A stretch of 59,088 bases of DNA from CAYXRK01 sp964467615 (GCA_964467615.1 CAYXRK010000006.1:1-59088); one strand, 5' to 3'. Shown: positions 9,635 to 18,607, counted from the stretch's first letter. Notes: generated by a model from the letters alone, not told the origin. Program-made: numbers and translations.

Positions 9635-10198
9635 GTGCCCGACGATTGCGCGCTCATTGTGGTCGACGTGCAGAATGATTTCTGCGCGGGCGGGCCACTT
9701 GCCGTGCAGGGCGCTGAGGAAATTGTGCCGATCATCAACCATCTCGTTTCGCGGTCCTCGCACGTTGCATTTACCCGGGACTGGCACCCGGCTGACCATT
9801 GCAGCTTCGCGGATCCTCCGCGGTTCGTCGACGGGAGTTGGCCGGTACATTGCGTCGCCGATACGCCGGGCGCGGCGTTTCATCCCAGTCTTAAGATTCC
9901 GCCCGACGCGCCTATCGTCTCGAAAGGAACGGCGCGTGACAAGGAGGCGTATAGCGGATTCGCCAATCCCGAACTGGAGCGGGCGCTTCGCGCCTGGAGC
10001 ATCGCGCGTGTGTACATCTGCGGGCTCGCGACAGATTATTGCGTGAAGTCCACGGCGCTGGACGCAAGACACGCGGGCTTCGATGTGTCCGTCGTGCGCG
10101 ATGCATGCCGAGCGGTGGACGGCAGCGGCGCAGCGGCGTTCAGTGAAATGGCCGCAGCGGGAATCGTAGCGCTGGATTCGGGGGCGTTGCCGGTATGA
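9635..10198 (+). CDS. pncA: Nicotinamidase
   Basis: Cysteine hydrolase of the isochorismatase fold that deamidates nicotinamide to nicotinate. The catalytic triad is visible: Asp11 in VDVQNDFCAGG, Lys97 in SKGTARDKEAYSGF and Cys136 in GLATDYCVKST. Metal-site residues are in FTRDWHPADHCSF. The reading frame is open from a GTG at 9554. The GTG at 9635 is preferred because it places Asp11 where the family has it and because a TATAAT at 9596-9601 sits between the two. The start codon is therefore uncertain. The stop overlaps pncB by 4 nt (ATGA), giving a two-gene NAD salvage operon. Confidence 0.9.
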   Translation: MPDDCALIVVDVQNDFCAGGPLAVQGAEEIVPIINHLVSRSSHVAFTRDWHPADHCSFADPPRFVDGSWPVHCVADTPGAAFHPSLKIPPDAPIVSKGTARDKEAYSGFANPELERALRAWSIARVYICGLATDYCVKSTALDARHAGFDVSVVRDACRAVDGSGAAAFSEMAAAGIVALDSGALPV

Positions 10199-11661
10199 GC
10201 GCGGAAACGCCGTCTTGGTCCAAGCGCGAAGGCCTCGGCCTGCTGACCGACTTCTACCAGCTCACCATGATGGCCGGCTACTTGAAGCAAGGCCGTGCAA
10301 ACCAGCGCGTGTGCTTCGAGTATTTCTTTCGGTCATTGCCGCCGCACGCGGGCTTCGCGATTGCCGCGGGCCTGGGTCCATTCTTGGACTACCTCGAAAA
10401 CCTTCGGTTCGCTGAAGACGACATTGAGTATTTGCGCAGCCTCAAGCGCTTCGACAGGGAGTTCCTGGACTATCTCCGCGAATTCCGTCCCACGTGTTCG
10501 ATGCGAGCGATCCCCGAGGGAACGCTGGTCTACCCCTTCGAGCCGGTCGCGCAGATCGAAGGCGACATCTTCGAGGCGCAGTTGATCGAGACCGCGCTTC
10601 TGAATTTCTTCAATTATCAAACGCTCATCGCAACCAAGGCGGCGCGCATCTGTCTCGCCGCGGACGGCGAGCCCGTGATGGAATTCGGGCTGCGGCGCGC
10701 GCACGGGCCCGACGGCGGGCTGAGCGGATCGCGCGCGGCGTACATCGGCGGATGCGCGTCGACCTCGAACGTACTCGCGGGCAAGGTGTACGGCATTCCC
10801 GTGGCGGGCACGCACGCGCACAGTTGGGTAATGAGTTTTCCGAGCGAGATCGAGGCGTTTCGTGCATTCGTCGAACTCTACCCGGACAACTCGATACTGC
10901 TCGTCGACACCTACGACACCGTCGAGAGCGGCGTGCCGAACGCGATCAAGGTGTTCCGCGAGTTGCACGATGGCGGCAAAGGCATTCGCCCGGCGGTGCG
11001 GCTCGACTCCGGCGATCTCGCGAAGCTGAGCAAAATTACGCATCAACAAATGGTCGCGGCAGGGTTTCTCGATCCGCTCATTGTCGCGTCGAACGATCTC
11101 GAAGAAGACCTCATCGCCGATCTCAAGCGGCAGGGCGCGAAGATCAATGCTTGGGGCGTGGGCACGCATCTGATCACCTCGCATGACGCGCCGTCGCTAA
11201 ACGGCGTGTACAAACTCGTGGCCATGTACGACGGCGGCGCGTGGGCACCGCGCATCAAGATTTCGTCGAACCTCGAGAAGGCGACGGACCCCGGCCGCAA
11301 GGAGATCGTGCGCTACTTCGACGCCGCCGGCCATCCGATCGGCGATATGCTCTACCAGCAAGGCGAGCCGATTATCGAAGCCGGCGACGTACCAGGCAGG
11401 CGCAGGATTCAACCGAGCGCGAGCACGCGACTTCGCGGCGCGGCCCGATTCGAACCTCTGCTTCAGCCGGTATTCACCGATGGCCGCCGAGTCGCGCCCG
11501 CGCGGGCCATTGAGGAGGTCCGCGGGCGCGCGCGGGCGGCGATCGAGGCGCTTCCCGAGGAATTCAAGCGCCTGCGCAATCCGGAGTTCTACCGGGTCGT
11601 CCTGTCGCCCGAGATCGGCGCGCTAAAAGAGCGCCTGCTCGCGACGCCGGATTCGATGTAG
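10195..11661 (+). CDS. pncB: Nicotinate phosphoribosyltransferase
   Basis: Converts nicotinate and PRPP to nicotinate mononucleotide, the committed step of the Preiss-Handler pathway. The N-terminal GLLTDFYQLTMMAGY, the phosphoribosyl-site GTHAHSWVMSFPSE near residue 204 (containing the regulatory His of the family) and the downstream VRLDSGDL and GVGTHL are diagnostic. At 488 residues the length is normal. The start ATG overlaps the pncA stop by 4 nt, implying coupled translation. It uses the product of the upstream enzyme directly. Confidence 0.95.
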   Translation: MSAETPSWSKREGLGLLTDFYQLTMMAGYLKQGRANQRVCFEYFFRSLPPHAGFAIAAGLGPFLDYLENLRFAEDDIEYLRSLKRFDREFLDYLREFRPTCSMRAIPEGTLVYPFEPVAQIEGDIFEAQLIETALLNFFNYQTLIATKAARICLAADGEPVMEFGLRRAHGPDGGLSGSRAAYIGGCASTSNVLAGKVYGIPVAGTHAHSWVMSFPSEIEAFRAFVELYPDNSILLVDTYDTVESGVPNAIKVFRELHDGGKGIRPAVRLDSGDLAKLSKITHQQMVAAGFLDPLIVASNDLEEDLIADLKRQGAKINAWGVGTHLITSHDAPSLNGVYKLVAMYDGGAWAPRIKISSNLEKATDPGRKEIVRYFDAAGHPIGDMLYQQGEPIIEAGDVPGRRRIQPSASTRLRGAARFEPLLQPVFTDGRRVAPARAIEEVRGRARAAIEALPEEFKRLRNPEFYRVVLSPEIGALKERLLATPDSM

Positions 11662-11676
11662 TCCCTCATCCACGCC

Positions 11677-12621
11677 ATGCCCAATGTAATTGAAACTTAT
11701 TCTCTGGTTCGCCGGTTCGGAAAATTCACGGCGGTGAACGGCGTTTCCCTGTCGGTGGAGGCGGGGACGATCTACGGATTTCTCGGGCCGAACGGTTCGG
11801 GAAAGACGACGCTCATTCGCATGTTGTGTGGCCTGCTGCGGCCCACCGAGGGCCAGGCCACGGTAATGGGTTTCGACGCGGAAGCCGACAGCGAGCAGGT
11901 CAAGCGAAACATCGGCTACATGTCGCAGCAGTTCAGCCTCTATCACGACCTGACGGTGATGGAGAACCTGCGCTTCTACGCGCGTATCTACGGCGTGCCT
12001 CGCGGCGAAACGTCAGCCCGAATCGACGAGGTCATCGGCATCGTCGGCATTGGCGACTACCGCAAGCGCCAAGCGGGCCGCCTCTCCGGCGGATGGAAGC
12101 AACGCCTCGCGCTGGCTTGCGCGATTGTTCACCGGCCCAAGCTGTTGTTCCTCGACGAGCCGACCGCCGGAATCGATCCCGTCGCGCGGCGAAATCTCTG
12201 GAACCTTTTGTTCGAACTCAGCGGCCGCGGCGTCACGTTCTTTGTCACGACGCACTACATGGACGAGGCCGAACGCTGTACGCATGTGGGCTACATTTAC
12301 TACGGCGACTTGCTGGTTTCGGGCACGCCGCAAACGCTCAAGTCCCTGCCGGAAGTCACGCCGCTCTTCACGGAACGTCTCGAAGTGCGCTGCGACCGCA
12401 TTTCCGCGGCGATGACGTATTTGCGCGGGCGGGAGTACGTGCGCGACGCGACCATCTTCGGCGATGCGCTGCATGCGCTCGTAAACGAGGGCGCGCGCGA
12501 GCAATTGGAACGCGACCTGACGGACGCGGGCTTCGGCTTTCCCGAGGCGAGCCCCATTCCGCCCACGCTTGAAGACGTGTTCGTGACGCTGACGCAGACG
12601 AGGGACGCCGCGCATGCTTAG
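11677..12621 (+). CDS. ABC-2 type transporter, ATP-binding subunit
   Basis: A 314-residue nucleotide-binding protein. Walker A is GPNGSGKTT (~38-46), followed by the Q-loop region YMSQQFSLYHDLTV. The signature is LSGGWKQRL near 135 and Walker B is LLFLDEPTAGID near 157, with the switch His in TTHYMDEAERC. The ~80-residue C-terminal extension resembles those of CcmA/YadG-type drug and polysaccharide exporters. It overlaps the permease gene by 8 nt and forms an exporter with it. The substrate is unknown. Confidence 0.93.
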   Translation: MPNVIETYSLVRRFGKFTAVNGVSLSVEAGTIYGFLGPNGSGKTTLIRMLCGLLRPTEGQATVMGFDAEADSEQVKRNIGYMSQQFSLYHDLTVMENLRFYARIYGVPRGETSARIDEVIGIVGIGDYRKRQAGRLSGGWKQRLALACAIVHRPKLLFLDEPTAGIDPVARRNLWNLLFELSGRGVTFFVTTHYMDEAERCTHVGYIYYGDLLVSGTPQTLKSLPEVTPLFTERLEVRCDRISAAMTYLRGREYVRDATIFGDALHALVNEGAREQLERDLTDAGFGFPEASPIPPTLEDVFVTLTQTRDAAHA

Positions 12622-13729
12622 AGGCGTCACCTCGATCATGTACAAGGAGTCGATCCACATCGTGCGCGATCCGCTCACGCTGTTCCTGATGCTCCTTGTG
12701 CCGGGCCTGCAGATTACGATTTTCGGCTACGCAATCGATCTCGACGTCAAGAACGTCGCCACGGTCGTGTACAACCTCGATGGCCGGCCCGCGAGCCGCG
12801 AACTCGTCGATGCGTTCAAACACTCCAGCTACTTCGACGTGCGCAAGGTGGTGACGTCGGACGATGAGATGGTCCGCGAGGTGATCGCCGATAGGGCCAA
12901 AGTCGGCCTCAAGATTCCACCGGACTACAGCGATGATCTCCTTATGGGCCGCCCGGCGCAGGTGCAAGTGCTCATCGACGGGAGCGATGCGACCGTAGCG
13001 ATGCAAGCGCTCAACGTTGCGAACGCCATCGCGCTGCGCGAGTCATTCGTGCGTTCCGCCGAAGCGGCGCAGAGGCCGGCCGTCCCGCTTATCGAGATGC
13101 GCGCGCGCGTGCTCTTCAATCCCGACATGCGGACCTCGCGGTTCACCGTGCCGGGCCTGGTCGCCATCGTGATGCAACTCGTCACCATGTTCCTCACCGC
13201 GTTCGCGATCGTGCGCGAAAAGGAAAACGGGACGCTCGAACAACTTATGGTAACGCCGGTCTCGCGCCTCGGCCTCATGATCGGAAAGCTCGTGCCGTAC
13301 GGCGTGATCGGCGCAATCGAGACCTGCATCGTTCTCCTCATCATGCGGTTCCTGTTTCAGGTCGAGATTGCCGGAAACTTGTTGCTGCTCGCGGGATTCG
13401 CGTTCGTATTTCTGTTTACCGGGCTGGGCTTCGGACTATTTATATCGACTGTCGCGGCGAACCAGGTGCAGGCCATCCAGCTTTCCTTTCTAATGATGCT
13501 GCCCGCGGTGCTGCTCTCGGGGTTCGTGTTTCCGCTTGAATCGATGCCCGCGCCCATCTACGCCATCGGCCAAATTATCCCCGCCACGTACTTCATCCGC
13601 ATCCTGCGCGGCATCATTTTGCGGGACGCAGGGTTCGCAATCCTCTGGCCCGACGGCGCGTACCTGCTCGGATTCGGAATTATGCTGCTAACCGTCAGCA
13701 CCCGTAGATTCCGGAAAACGATCGATTGA
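12614..13729 (+). CDS. ABC-2 type transporter, permease subunit
   Basis: A 371-residue membrane protein of the YhhJ/YbhR type. It has one N-terminal transmembrane helix (PLTLFLMLLVPGLQITIFGY), a ~150-residue periplasmic domain, then five to six helices from about residue 180 on. The family motif REKENGTLEQLMVTP follows the second helix. It pairs with the overlapping ATPase gene for export of an unidentified substrate. No separate HlyD-type adaptor is adjacent. Confidence 0.92.
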   Translation: MLRGVTSIMYKESIHIVRDPLTLFLMLLVPGLQITIFGYAIDLDVKNVATVVYNLDGRPASRELVDAFKHSSYFDVRKVVTSDDEMVREVIADRAKVGLKIPPDYSDDLLMGRPAQVQVLIDGSDATVAMQALNVANAIALRESFVRSAEAAQRPAVPLIEMRARVLFNPDMRTSRFTVPGLVAIVMQLVTMFLTAFAIVREKENGTLEQLMVTPVSRLGLMIGKLVPYGVIGAIETCIVLLIMRFLFQVEIAGNLLLLAGFAFVFLFTGLGFGLFISTVAANQVQAIQLSFLMMLPAVLLSGFVFPLESMPAPIYAIGQIIPATYFIRILRGIILRDAGFAILWPDGAYLLGFGIMLLTVSTRRFRKTID

Positions 13730-13753
13730 GACGTCTGGGCCGCGTGCTACACT
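13726..13753 (+). promoter_or_regulatory. Predicted sigma-70 promoter for the retropepsin-like gene
   Basis: TTGAGA at 13726-13731 and TACACT at 13748-13753 with a 16-bp spacer. The -35 overlaps the permease stop codon. The next gene starts 31 bp downstream, so it can be transcribed independently of the ABC operon. Confidence 0.5.
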
Positions 13754-13784
13754 TTCTTCAGCAAAGAACTATCGGAATTCGGCT

Positions 13785-14147
13785 ATGGGCATAACGAAAG
13801 TCACGACAAAGCTCTCGACCATGGGAAACGGCAAGGGCAGTTTCGAGGCCGTATTTCTCGTGGACACGGGCGCTACGGATTCAATGGCGCCGGCGGCCGA
13901 ACTCGAAAAGATCGGCGTGGCGAAGGAAGGGAAGATGTCCTATGAACTCGCCGACGGTACTGTCCGCGAGTATTCGTACGGATTGGTCCGCATCGAGTTC
14001 ATGGGCGAAGTTACTGCCGGCCGGGTCATCTTCGGCGAGTCCGGATGCGAACCGCTGCTGGGAGTAACGGCCCTCGAATCGGTGGGGATCATGGTCGATC
14101 CCACGAATAGAACGTTGAGGCGGTTGCCCGCGATACCGCTGAAGTAG
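13785..14147 (+). CDS. Retropepsin-like (clan AA) aspartic protease domain protein
   Basis: A 120-residue single-domain protein with the aspartic-protease motif VDTGATDSM (Asp27), a YELADG flap-like segment and a final LLGVTALESVG (the hydrophobic-hydrophobic-Gly element). Retropepsin-like proteins act as homodimers, each chain giving one catalytic Asp; bacterial targets are generally unknown. No signal peptide is seen. It is preceded by its own promoter-like sequence. The next gene, lgt, is on the opposite strand and convergent. A second family member lies at 17386-17820. Confidence 0.82.
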   Translation: MGITKVTTKLSTMGNGKGSFEAVFLVDTGATDSMAPAAELEKIGVAKEGKMSYELADGTVREYSYGLVRIEFMGEVTAGRVIFGESGCEPLLGVTALESVGIMVDPTNRTLRRLPAIPLK

Positions 14148-14183
14148 GGTAGGCGCTGGGAACCGTCAAATCCGCGCCCCGCT

Positions 14184-15029
14184 CTACGCGTTTGGTTCCG
14201 CCGCGAGCGGCACTTCCGGCCGCTGATCGATGGCCGTGCGTGCGCGGCGTTCCATGATCGTGTAGCCGACTGCGGCGACGATGATGAAACCCATGCTGAT
14301 AGCCTGCGAAACAGTGAGCATGCCGAAGACTGAGCGGGCGCTGTCGCCACGGAAGATTTCTACGGCGAACCGCACAATGCCGTAGAGGAAGATGTAGCCC
14401 CACGCAACCGAGAACGTGAACGGCGAGCGCTTGAGCATCTGCCGGAGGTAGATGAACGCGATGAGCAAGCCGATGGCCATGTAGAGTTGCGTCGGGTGGA
14501 CGTGGAGTGAATGCTGCGCGGTGCGCGAGATGACGCCGTCTTCGACTTGCCTGTCCCACGCGTGGCCGCCGCGCGGGAAGGCGACAGCCCAGGGGAGATC
14601 GGTCGGATAGCCCCAGCAGCATCCGTTCAGGAAGCATCCAATGCGCGTAATCGCCTCGCCCAGCGCGGCGTAGGGGCCGCAGACGTCGGCTTGCCGCCAG
14701 TCGAACGACTTCGTGATGAGGAGATATCCGGCGGCGCCGGCTGTTCCGCCAATAAGCCCGCCGTAGAAGACGAGGCCGGGCTCCCAGATGTAGATGGCGC
14801 GGTACCATTCGGCCATGGGGCGGTATTGGAGTTGGTGAAAAACGCGCGCGCCGAACATGCCGCCCAGGAGCGCCCAGATTGCGCCTTGCGGCGGGATGAA
14901 CACGGGCGGCTTCAACAACTTTTCGCCATCGCGTGCGGCGGCGAGAGTACACACCAGAAACGCGAGCGAGAGCATCGCGGGATAGGCGTGGAATTGGAGG
15001 CTTCCGATCTCGAGCAGGGTCGGCTTCAC
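14184..15029 (-). CDS. lgt: Prolipoprotein diacylglyceryl transferase
   Basis: Transfers diacylglycerol from phosphatidylglycerol to the lipobox cysteine of prolipoproteins in the inner membrane. About seven transmembrane helices are visible. The Lgt signature region GEAITRIGCFLNGCCWG and the HPTQLYMA motif are present, together with the Arg-rich catalytic loops. The start is GTG at 15029. At 281 residues the size is normal. At least one clear substrate is encoded here, the lipoprotein at 52645. Confidence 0.93.
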   Translation of the reverse strand: MKPTLLEIGSLQFHAYPAMLSLAFLVCTLAAARDGEKLLKPPVFIPPQGAIWALLGGMFGARVFHQLQYRPMAEWYRAIYIWEPGLVFYGGLIGGTAGAAGYLLITKSFDWRQADVCGPYAALGEAITRIGCFLNGCCWGYPTDLPWAVAFPRGGHAWDRQVEDGVISRTAQHSLHVHPTQLYMAIGLLIAFIYLRQMLKRSPFTFSVAWGYIFLYGIVRFAVEIFRGDSARSVFGMLTVSQAISMGFIIVAAVGYTIMERRARTAIDQRPEVPLAAEPNA

Positions 15030-15045
15030 TTCTGCACCGGCCTAA

Positions 15046-15981
15046 TCATTGCGACGCGGCGGCTCGAGGCCCAGGAACGAACCGAGACTTGCGTTGCAAC
15101 ACTGCGCCGAGGCAGAACGCAATCATGAGCAAATCTGCAACGGCATGGGGCCAACTCGCGACGCCAGCAAGCTTGGCCGGTGCAATGAAAACCGAGCCGG
15201 TGTCCGATGCGCTGAACTGGCTTTCGCATTCGCTGGCCGACCGCGCCACGACCCAATAGAAGAGCGTTAACGTCTCGGATGGTTGCGCGCAACCTCCTCC
15301 GCCGCCTCCGAGTCCGGCGGCCGATTCATCGAAGAACTCCGTCTCGGTCAGCCATGCGCTAACGGCGGACGACGAGGCACTTTGGTCCGTCGTGTTTCGG
15401 AATACGCGGTACTCTGTCGCGCTGGTCACTGCGTTCCAGGTTACGTGCACGCCGTCAGGGTCGTCGTCACCGGCTTGGACGTTTTGCGGCGCGGGCAGAT
15501 CGCCGCAGATCAAGCCGATGGATCCTGCGATCAACGCAAGGCCGATGGACTGCGCCTCAGCGTCGGTTGCTGAAGAGGTCTGGCGGCCCTCCAAGACGAT
15601 CTCGCCGGTCGCGCCTGCGGCAATGTCGAACGTCAACGTGACAAGGGTACCGTCGAGAATGGGGTCAAGGTTCAGGCCAAATATCGCGATGGCGACGGCG
15701 TTTTCGCCATCGAGAATGTCTACGATTTTTCCCTCTGGAACGGCGTCGCCCGCCTCGCCTTCGACGAAGGTGAGGGCTGCGCCGTCGAAGTCGATGAAAA
15801 AGATGATGATGGTTGGGTCTACACCCACGTTCGCGATGGTGACGGGGACCGTGACGCGCGACCCGGCCTCGCCCTGAACGGTACCGATGGTCAGCGTGGT
15901 CTGCGCGGCAGCGGAAATCGAGAGCAGGACGAATGCAGCGCAACCGATGAGGCTAACGCGATTCCGGCGATGAAGAAACAT
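15046..15981 (-). CDS. Secreted cohesin-like/fibronectin-III-like surface protein
   Basis: Starts with a signal peptide (MFLHRRNRVSLIGCAAF to the AAAQ cleavage site). Residues ~28-150 resemble a type I cohesin fold (VTVPVTIANVGVDPTI, then GTLVTLTFDIAAGATGEI), the dockerin-binding module that also occurs in non-cellulosomal surface proteins. A FN3-like domain with WNAVTSATEYRVFRNT follows, then a Gly-rich loop and a C-terminal hydrophobic stretch with basic residues, probably a membrane anchor. The ATG at 15981 is preferred over one at 16041 because it exposes the signal peptide. The gene ends 17 bp before lgt begins and may be cotranscribed with it. Confidence 0.72.
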   Translation of the reverse strand: MFLHRRNRVSLIGCAAFVLLSISAAAQTTLTIGTVQGEAGSRVTVPVTIANVGVDPTIIIFFIDFDGAALTFVEGEAGDAVPEGKIVDILDGENAVAIAIFGLNLDPILDGTLVTLTFDIAAGATGEIVLEGRQTSSATDAEAQSIGLALIAGSIGLICGDLPAPQNVQAGDDDPDGVHVTWNAVTSATEYRVFRNTTDQSASSSAVSAWLTETEFFDESAAGLGGGGGGCAQPSETLTLFYWVVARSASECESQFSASDTGSVFIAPAKLAGVASWPHAVADLLMIAFCLGAVLQRKSRFVPGPRAAASQ

Positions 15982-16221
15982 TCGATACGATCTCTGGTGA
16001 AAATTCAGCCCAACCTTACTGGACTGGCGGAAACGTGTCAAAGGAAGCCAGCACGGTCCGATTTGGGACGTTAATTATACCGCTGAGGGGGCGATCCGCT
16101 ACGGTCAGCCAATCTGATTGGGCGAAACGACTACCCGTCGGCGTCGGCGTTATCCGATGACGATGACGAATGACGAGCACGATGACGAAATGGATAGTGA
16201 GCTAATCGGTCGTGTTTGATG
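15982..16221. other. 240-bp spacer with TATAAT and a dispersed repeat
   Basis: On the minus strand a TATAAT lies at 16074-16079 upstream of the cohesin-like gene. A TGACGAA-type repeat lies at 16156-16192. Nothing else recognisable. Confidence 0.5.
16156..16192. repeat. Dispersed TGACGAA-type repeat, copy 2
   Basis: Units GATGACGA and AATGACGA. The 24-bp core at 16165-16188 is identical to 8816-8839, in the same orientation. Confidence 0.75.
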
Positions 16222-17295
16222 CTACCGAATTGCGAGCATGCGGTCGATGGGGGTGCGGGCGCGCTCGATGACGGCGGGGTCCAGCTCAATTTTGTATTGG
16301 ATGTTTTCGAGCGCGGCGAGCGTGTCTTCCATGGTGATTTGGTTCATGTGGGGGCAGCGGAAACTGCAAAGGCGGAGCATTTCCTTGTCGGGGTTTTCGG
16401 CGGCGATGTTGTCGCCCATGCTGCATTCGGTGAGAAGAAGGTATTGGGGCGCGTCCATTTCCTGGACGAATTGGATGAGTTGCTTGGTGCTGCCGACACG
16501 GTCCACCGCGGCGATGACTTCGGGGCTGCATTCGGGGTGGGCGAGGACGGCGACATCCGGGAATTGTTCGCGGACGCGGCGGACGTCTTCGACTTCGAAT
16601 TTCTCGTGTACTTCGCAGCGGGCGCGCCAACCGATGATAGTGCGGCCGGAGGGGATGTCGGGCGTCTGGCCTTTGAAGAGCGGTGGGAAGGCGAAGCCGA
16701 TGCCGTTCTCGCGGGCGGTGTAGCGCGCGAGGTATTCGTCGGGGAGGAAGATGATGCGTTCGTGGCCCTGTTCGAGGAGGTAGCGGACGACGGCGGTCGC
16801 GTTGCCGGAGGTGCAGCAGTAGTCGGACTCCGCTTTGACGTCGGCGTAGGTGTTGACGTAGGTGACGACGGGCGCGCCGGGGAACATGTCTTTGAGGTTG
16901 ACGACGTCCTGAGCGGAGATGCCCGAGGCGAGCGAGCAGCCGGCCTTCTCGGAGGGGATGAGGACGGTCTTCTCCGGGTTGAGGACCTTAGCGGTCTCGG
17001 CCATGAACTGCACGCCGCAGAACACGATGATATCGGCGTCGGTCTCGGTGGAAATGCGGGAGAGCTCGAGGGAATCGCCGACGTAATCGGGCACGGAGTG
17101 GTAGAGGGCCGGTTCCATATAGTTGTGGCCGAGGATGACGGCGTTTCGCTCGCGCTTGAGTTGATTGATGCGGAACGCGAGGTCGGCCTTCATCTCGATT
17201 TCGAAATCGGGCATGACGCGGCGGAGGCGCTCGCGCATGAGGCGGAGCGTCTCGTTCGCGGACGGGGCGGTCTGAATGTCGAGGGTCTGGGGCAT
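16222..17295 (-). CDS. nadA: Quinolinate synthase
   Basis: Condenses iminoaspartate with dihydroxyacetone phosphate to quinolinate in de novo NAD synthesis, using a [4Fe-4S] cluster. The three conserved cysteine sites are seen in FCGVQFMAE, CCTSGNATA and SFRCPHMNQITMEDT, with the substrate loops LGHNYMEPALYH and AHPECSPEV. Start at ATG 17295: GGAAG lies 8 nt upstream, whereas the longer TTG at 17310 lacks a site. No nadB or nadC is adjacent. A TATAAT (17334-17339, minus strand) is 39 nt before the start. Confidence 0.95.
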   Translation of the reverse strand: MPQTLDIQTAPSANETLRLMRERLRRVMPDFEIEMKADLAFRINQLKRERNAVILGHNYMEPALYHSVPDYVGDSLELSRISTETDADIIVFCGVQFMAETAKVLNPEKTVLIPSEKAGCSLASGISAQDVVNLKDMFPGAPVVTYVNTYADVKAESDYCCTSGNATAVVRYLLEQGHERIIFLPDEYLARYTARENGIGFAFPPLFKGQTPDIPSGRTIIGWRARCEVHEKFEVEDVRRVREQFPDVAVLAHPECSPEVIAAVDRVGSTKQLIQFVQEMDAPQYLLLTECSMGDNIAAENPDKEMLRLCSFRCPHMNQITMEDTLAALENIQYKIELDPAVIERARTPIDRMLAIR

Positions 17296-17385
17296 GACGT
17301 TTTCTTCCAAACCGGTCAGGGTATGAACTGTTAATTATAACATTTGGGGAGGCACACTGACGAGGGGGCGGTGGGGTGGCGAACG

Positions 17386-17820
17386 CTAGAGGCAGAGGGT
17401 GAAGGCGTCGAGGGGGCCGTTGTAGATGAATACGCCTTGGCGGAGCACGTCTCGGCCGATGAGGCAGTCGATCGCGTAGTGGGTCATCGGCATTTCGGCG
17501 GCGCGAATCTGCGGTAGCACCACGTTGTTGGGCAGAACCAATTGGATGGAATACTGACGAAAGAGAGCGGGTTTACCGTCCTTGTCCGTGGGAAAACTTA
17601 TGGGCAAGACATTGACAGGTTTCATGTCCAGGGACGCGGCGATTCCCTCTCGAATGATAGTGATTGTCGCGCCGGTGTCGATGACCGCCCGAAGCGATCG
17701 CGGCTGCGGAAAGGGCCGTTTGTTCGACCGCAATTCGTCAAGCGACCAGCCGCTCGGAGAGGCGAAGACCCGCAACTCGGCGCCTTCAGGGCCGACTCGG
17801 GCGTTAATCACGCGCTGCAC
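17386..17820 (-). CDS. Retropepsin-like (clan AA) aspartic protease domain protein
   Basis: A 144-residue protein with VIDTGATITII (Asp48), a flap-like segment and the closing CLIGRDVL element typical of retroviral-type proteases. It starts at a GTG 12 nt after the preceding stop, with GGCGGATC as ribosome site, so it is cotranscribed with the small gene upstream. Sequence similarity to the 13785 protein is limited to the fold motifs, so these look like separate family members and not a recent duplication. Confidence 0.8.
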   Translation of the reverse strand: MQRVINARVGPEGAELRVFASPSGWSLDELRSNKRPFPQPRSLRAVIDTGATITIIREGIAASLDMKPVNVLPISFPTDKDGKPALFRQYSIQLVLPNNVVLPQIRAAEMPMTHYAIDCLIGRDVLRQGVFIYNGPLDAFTLCL

Positions 17821-17832
17821 AATGATCCGCCG

Positions 17833-18126
17833 TCAGCCTCTATGCATTGCGCCGGTGTCTATCAATTGCGATGTCACGATGTACTCGGGTTCGTGTTCCA
17901 GGATTTGTCTCATCATAAACGCCGTGTCCCAGAATTCATGGAAGCCGAACCGGCCCGCCTCCTCTTCGGTATCGAATATTCCGGCAATCGTGTCACCCTT
18001 GATGACGACCCACTTACCCGCGGATTCAGCGAGCAGCATTTCCTTGTTGCACTCGTAGGTCCGCAACTCGAGATCAAGCCAGTCTTCGCGGTCGTTCGGG
18101 TCGTGCTCTGGAGTTTTCTGTTCCAT
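17833..18126 (-). CDS. Small conserved protein, DUF5678-like
   Basis: A 97-residue acidic soluble protein. The central GKWVVIKGDTIAGIFDTEEE resembles DUF5678-type small proteins, where a residue window around GKWV and an EEA helix are conserved; function unknown. It is the first gene of a two-gene unit with the retropepsin-like gene (12 nt between). That pairing of a DUF5678-like protein with an aspartic protease is common in environmental bacteria, from general recollection, and suggests a joint role. Confidence 0.6.
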   Translation of the reverse strand: MEQKTPEHDPNDREDWLDLELRTYECNKEMLLAESAGKWVVIKGDTIAGIFDTEEEAGRFGFHEFWDTAFMMRQILEHEPEYIVTSQLIDTGAMHRG

Positions 18127-18148
18127 GCCGAAAGTTTACCACAAGCGG

Positions 18149-18607
18149 CTATTCCGTGCTCACGGGTTCTACGGCGTTGCCGTGGAGGGCGGAGAGCATG
18201 GTGTGCCAGGGGAGCGAGGCGCATTTGATGCGGATGGGATACTCGCGGACGCCGCTGAACACAAGGAGTTTGCCGAGGGCGGTTTCGTCGATGGGCGTGC
18301 CGGGCGGCGAGGTGATCATGGCGTGGAAACCTTTGAACAGGGCTTCGACTTCGGCGCGCGTTTTGCCCTCGAGCAGTGTGGTCATCAACGACGCGGAGGA
18401 CTTCGAGATCGCGCAGCCCGCGCCCTTGAACTTGACCCCGGCCACGCGGTCGCCATCCATCTTGAGGAAGACGGTGAACTGGTCGCCGCAGAGCGCGTTG
18501 TAGCCCTCGGCTTTGGCGTCGGCTTCGGGCATGTCGCCGAAATTGCGCGGCGTTTTGTTGTGGTCGAGGATGACTTGCTCGTAGAGCTGGCGCTTACTTG
18601 AGTCCAT
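18149..18607 (-). CDS. sufU: SUF-type Fe-S cluster scaffold/sulfur acceptor
   Basis: SufU family protein, a NifU-N-like fold that accepts sulfur from SufS with a bound zinc ion. The three Cys plus Asp ligand sites are visible: NALCGDQ, GAGCAISKSSASLM and RIKCASLPWHTM. It has the SufU-specific insertion between the second and third cysteine, unlike IscU. The start overlaps the sufS stop (TAATG), so it is the last gene of the suf operon. No sufE is present, consistent with SufU filling that role. Confidence 0.93.
   Translation of the reverse strand: MDSSKRQLYEQVILDHNKTPRNFGDMPEADAKAEGYNALCGDQFTVFLKMDGDRVAGVKFKGAGCAISKSSASLMTTLLEGKTRAEVEALFKGFHAMITSPPGTPIDETALGKLLVFSGVREYPIRIKCASLPWHTMLSALHGNAVEPVSTE

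Noticed and set aside
16216..17334. 372-codon plus-strand frame over nadA
   Set aside because: Val/Gly/Glu-rich shadow of nadA, which carries all quinolinate synthase cysteines.
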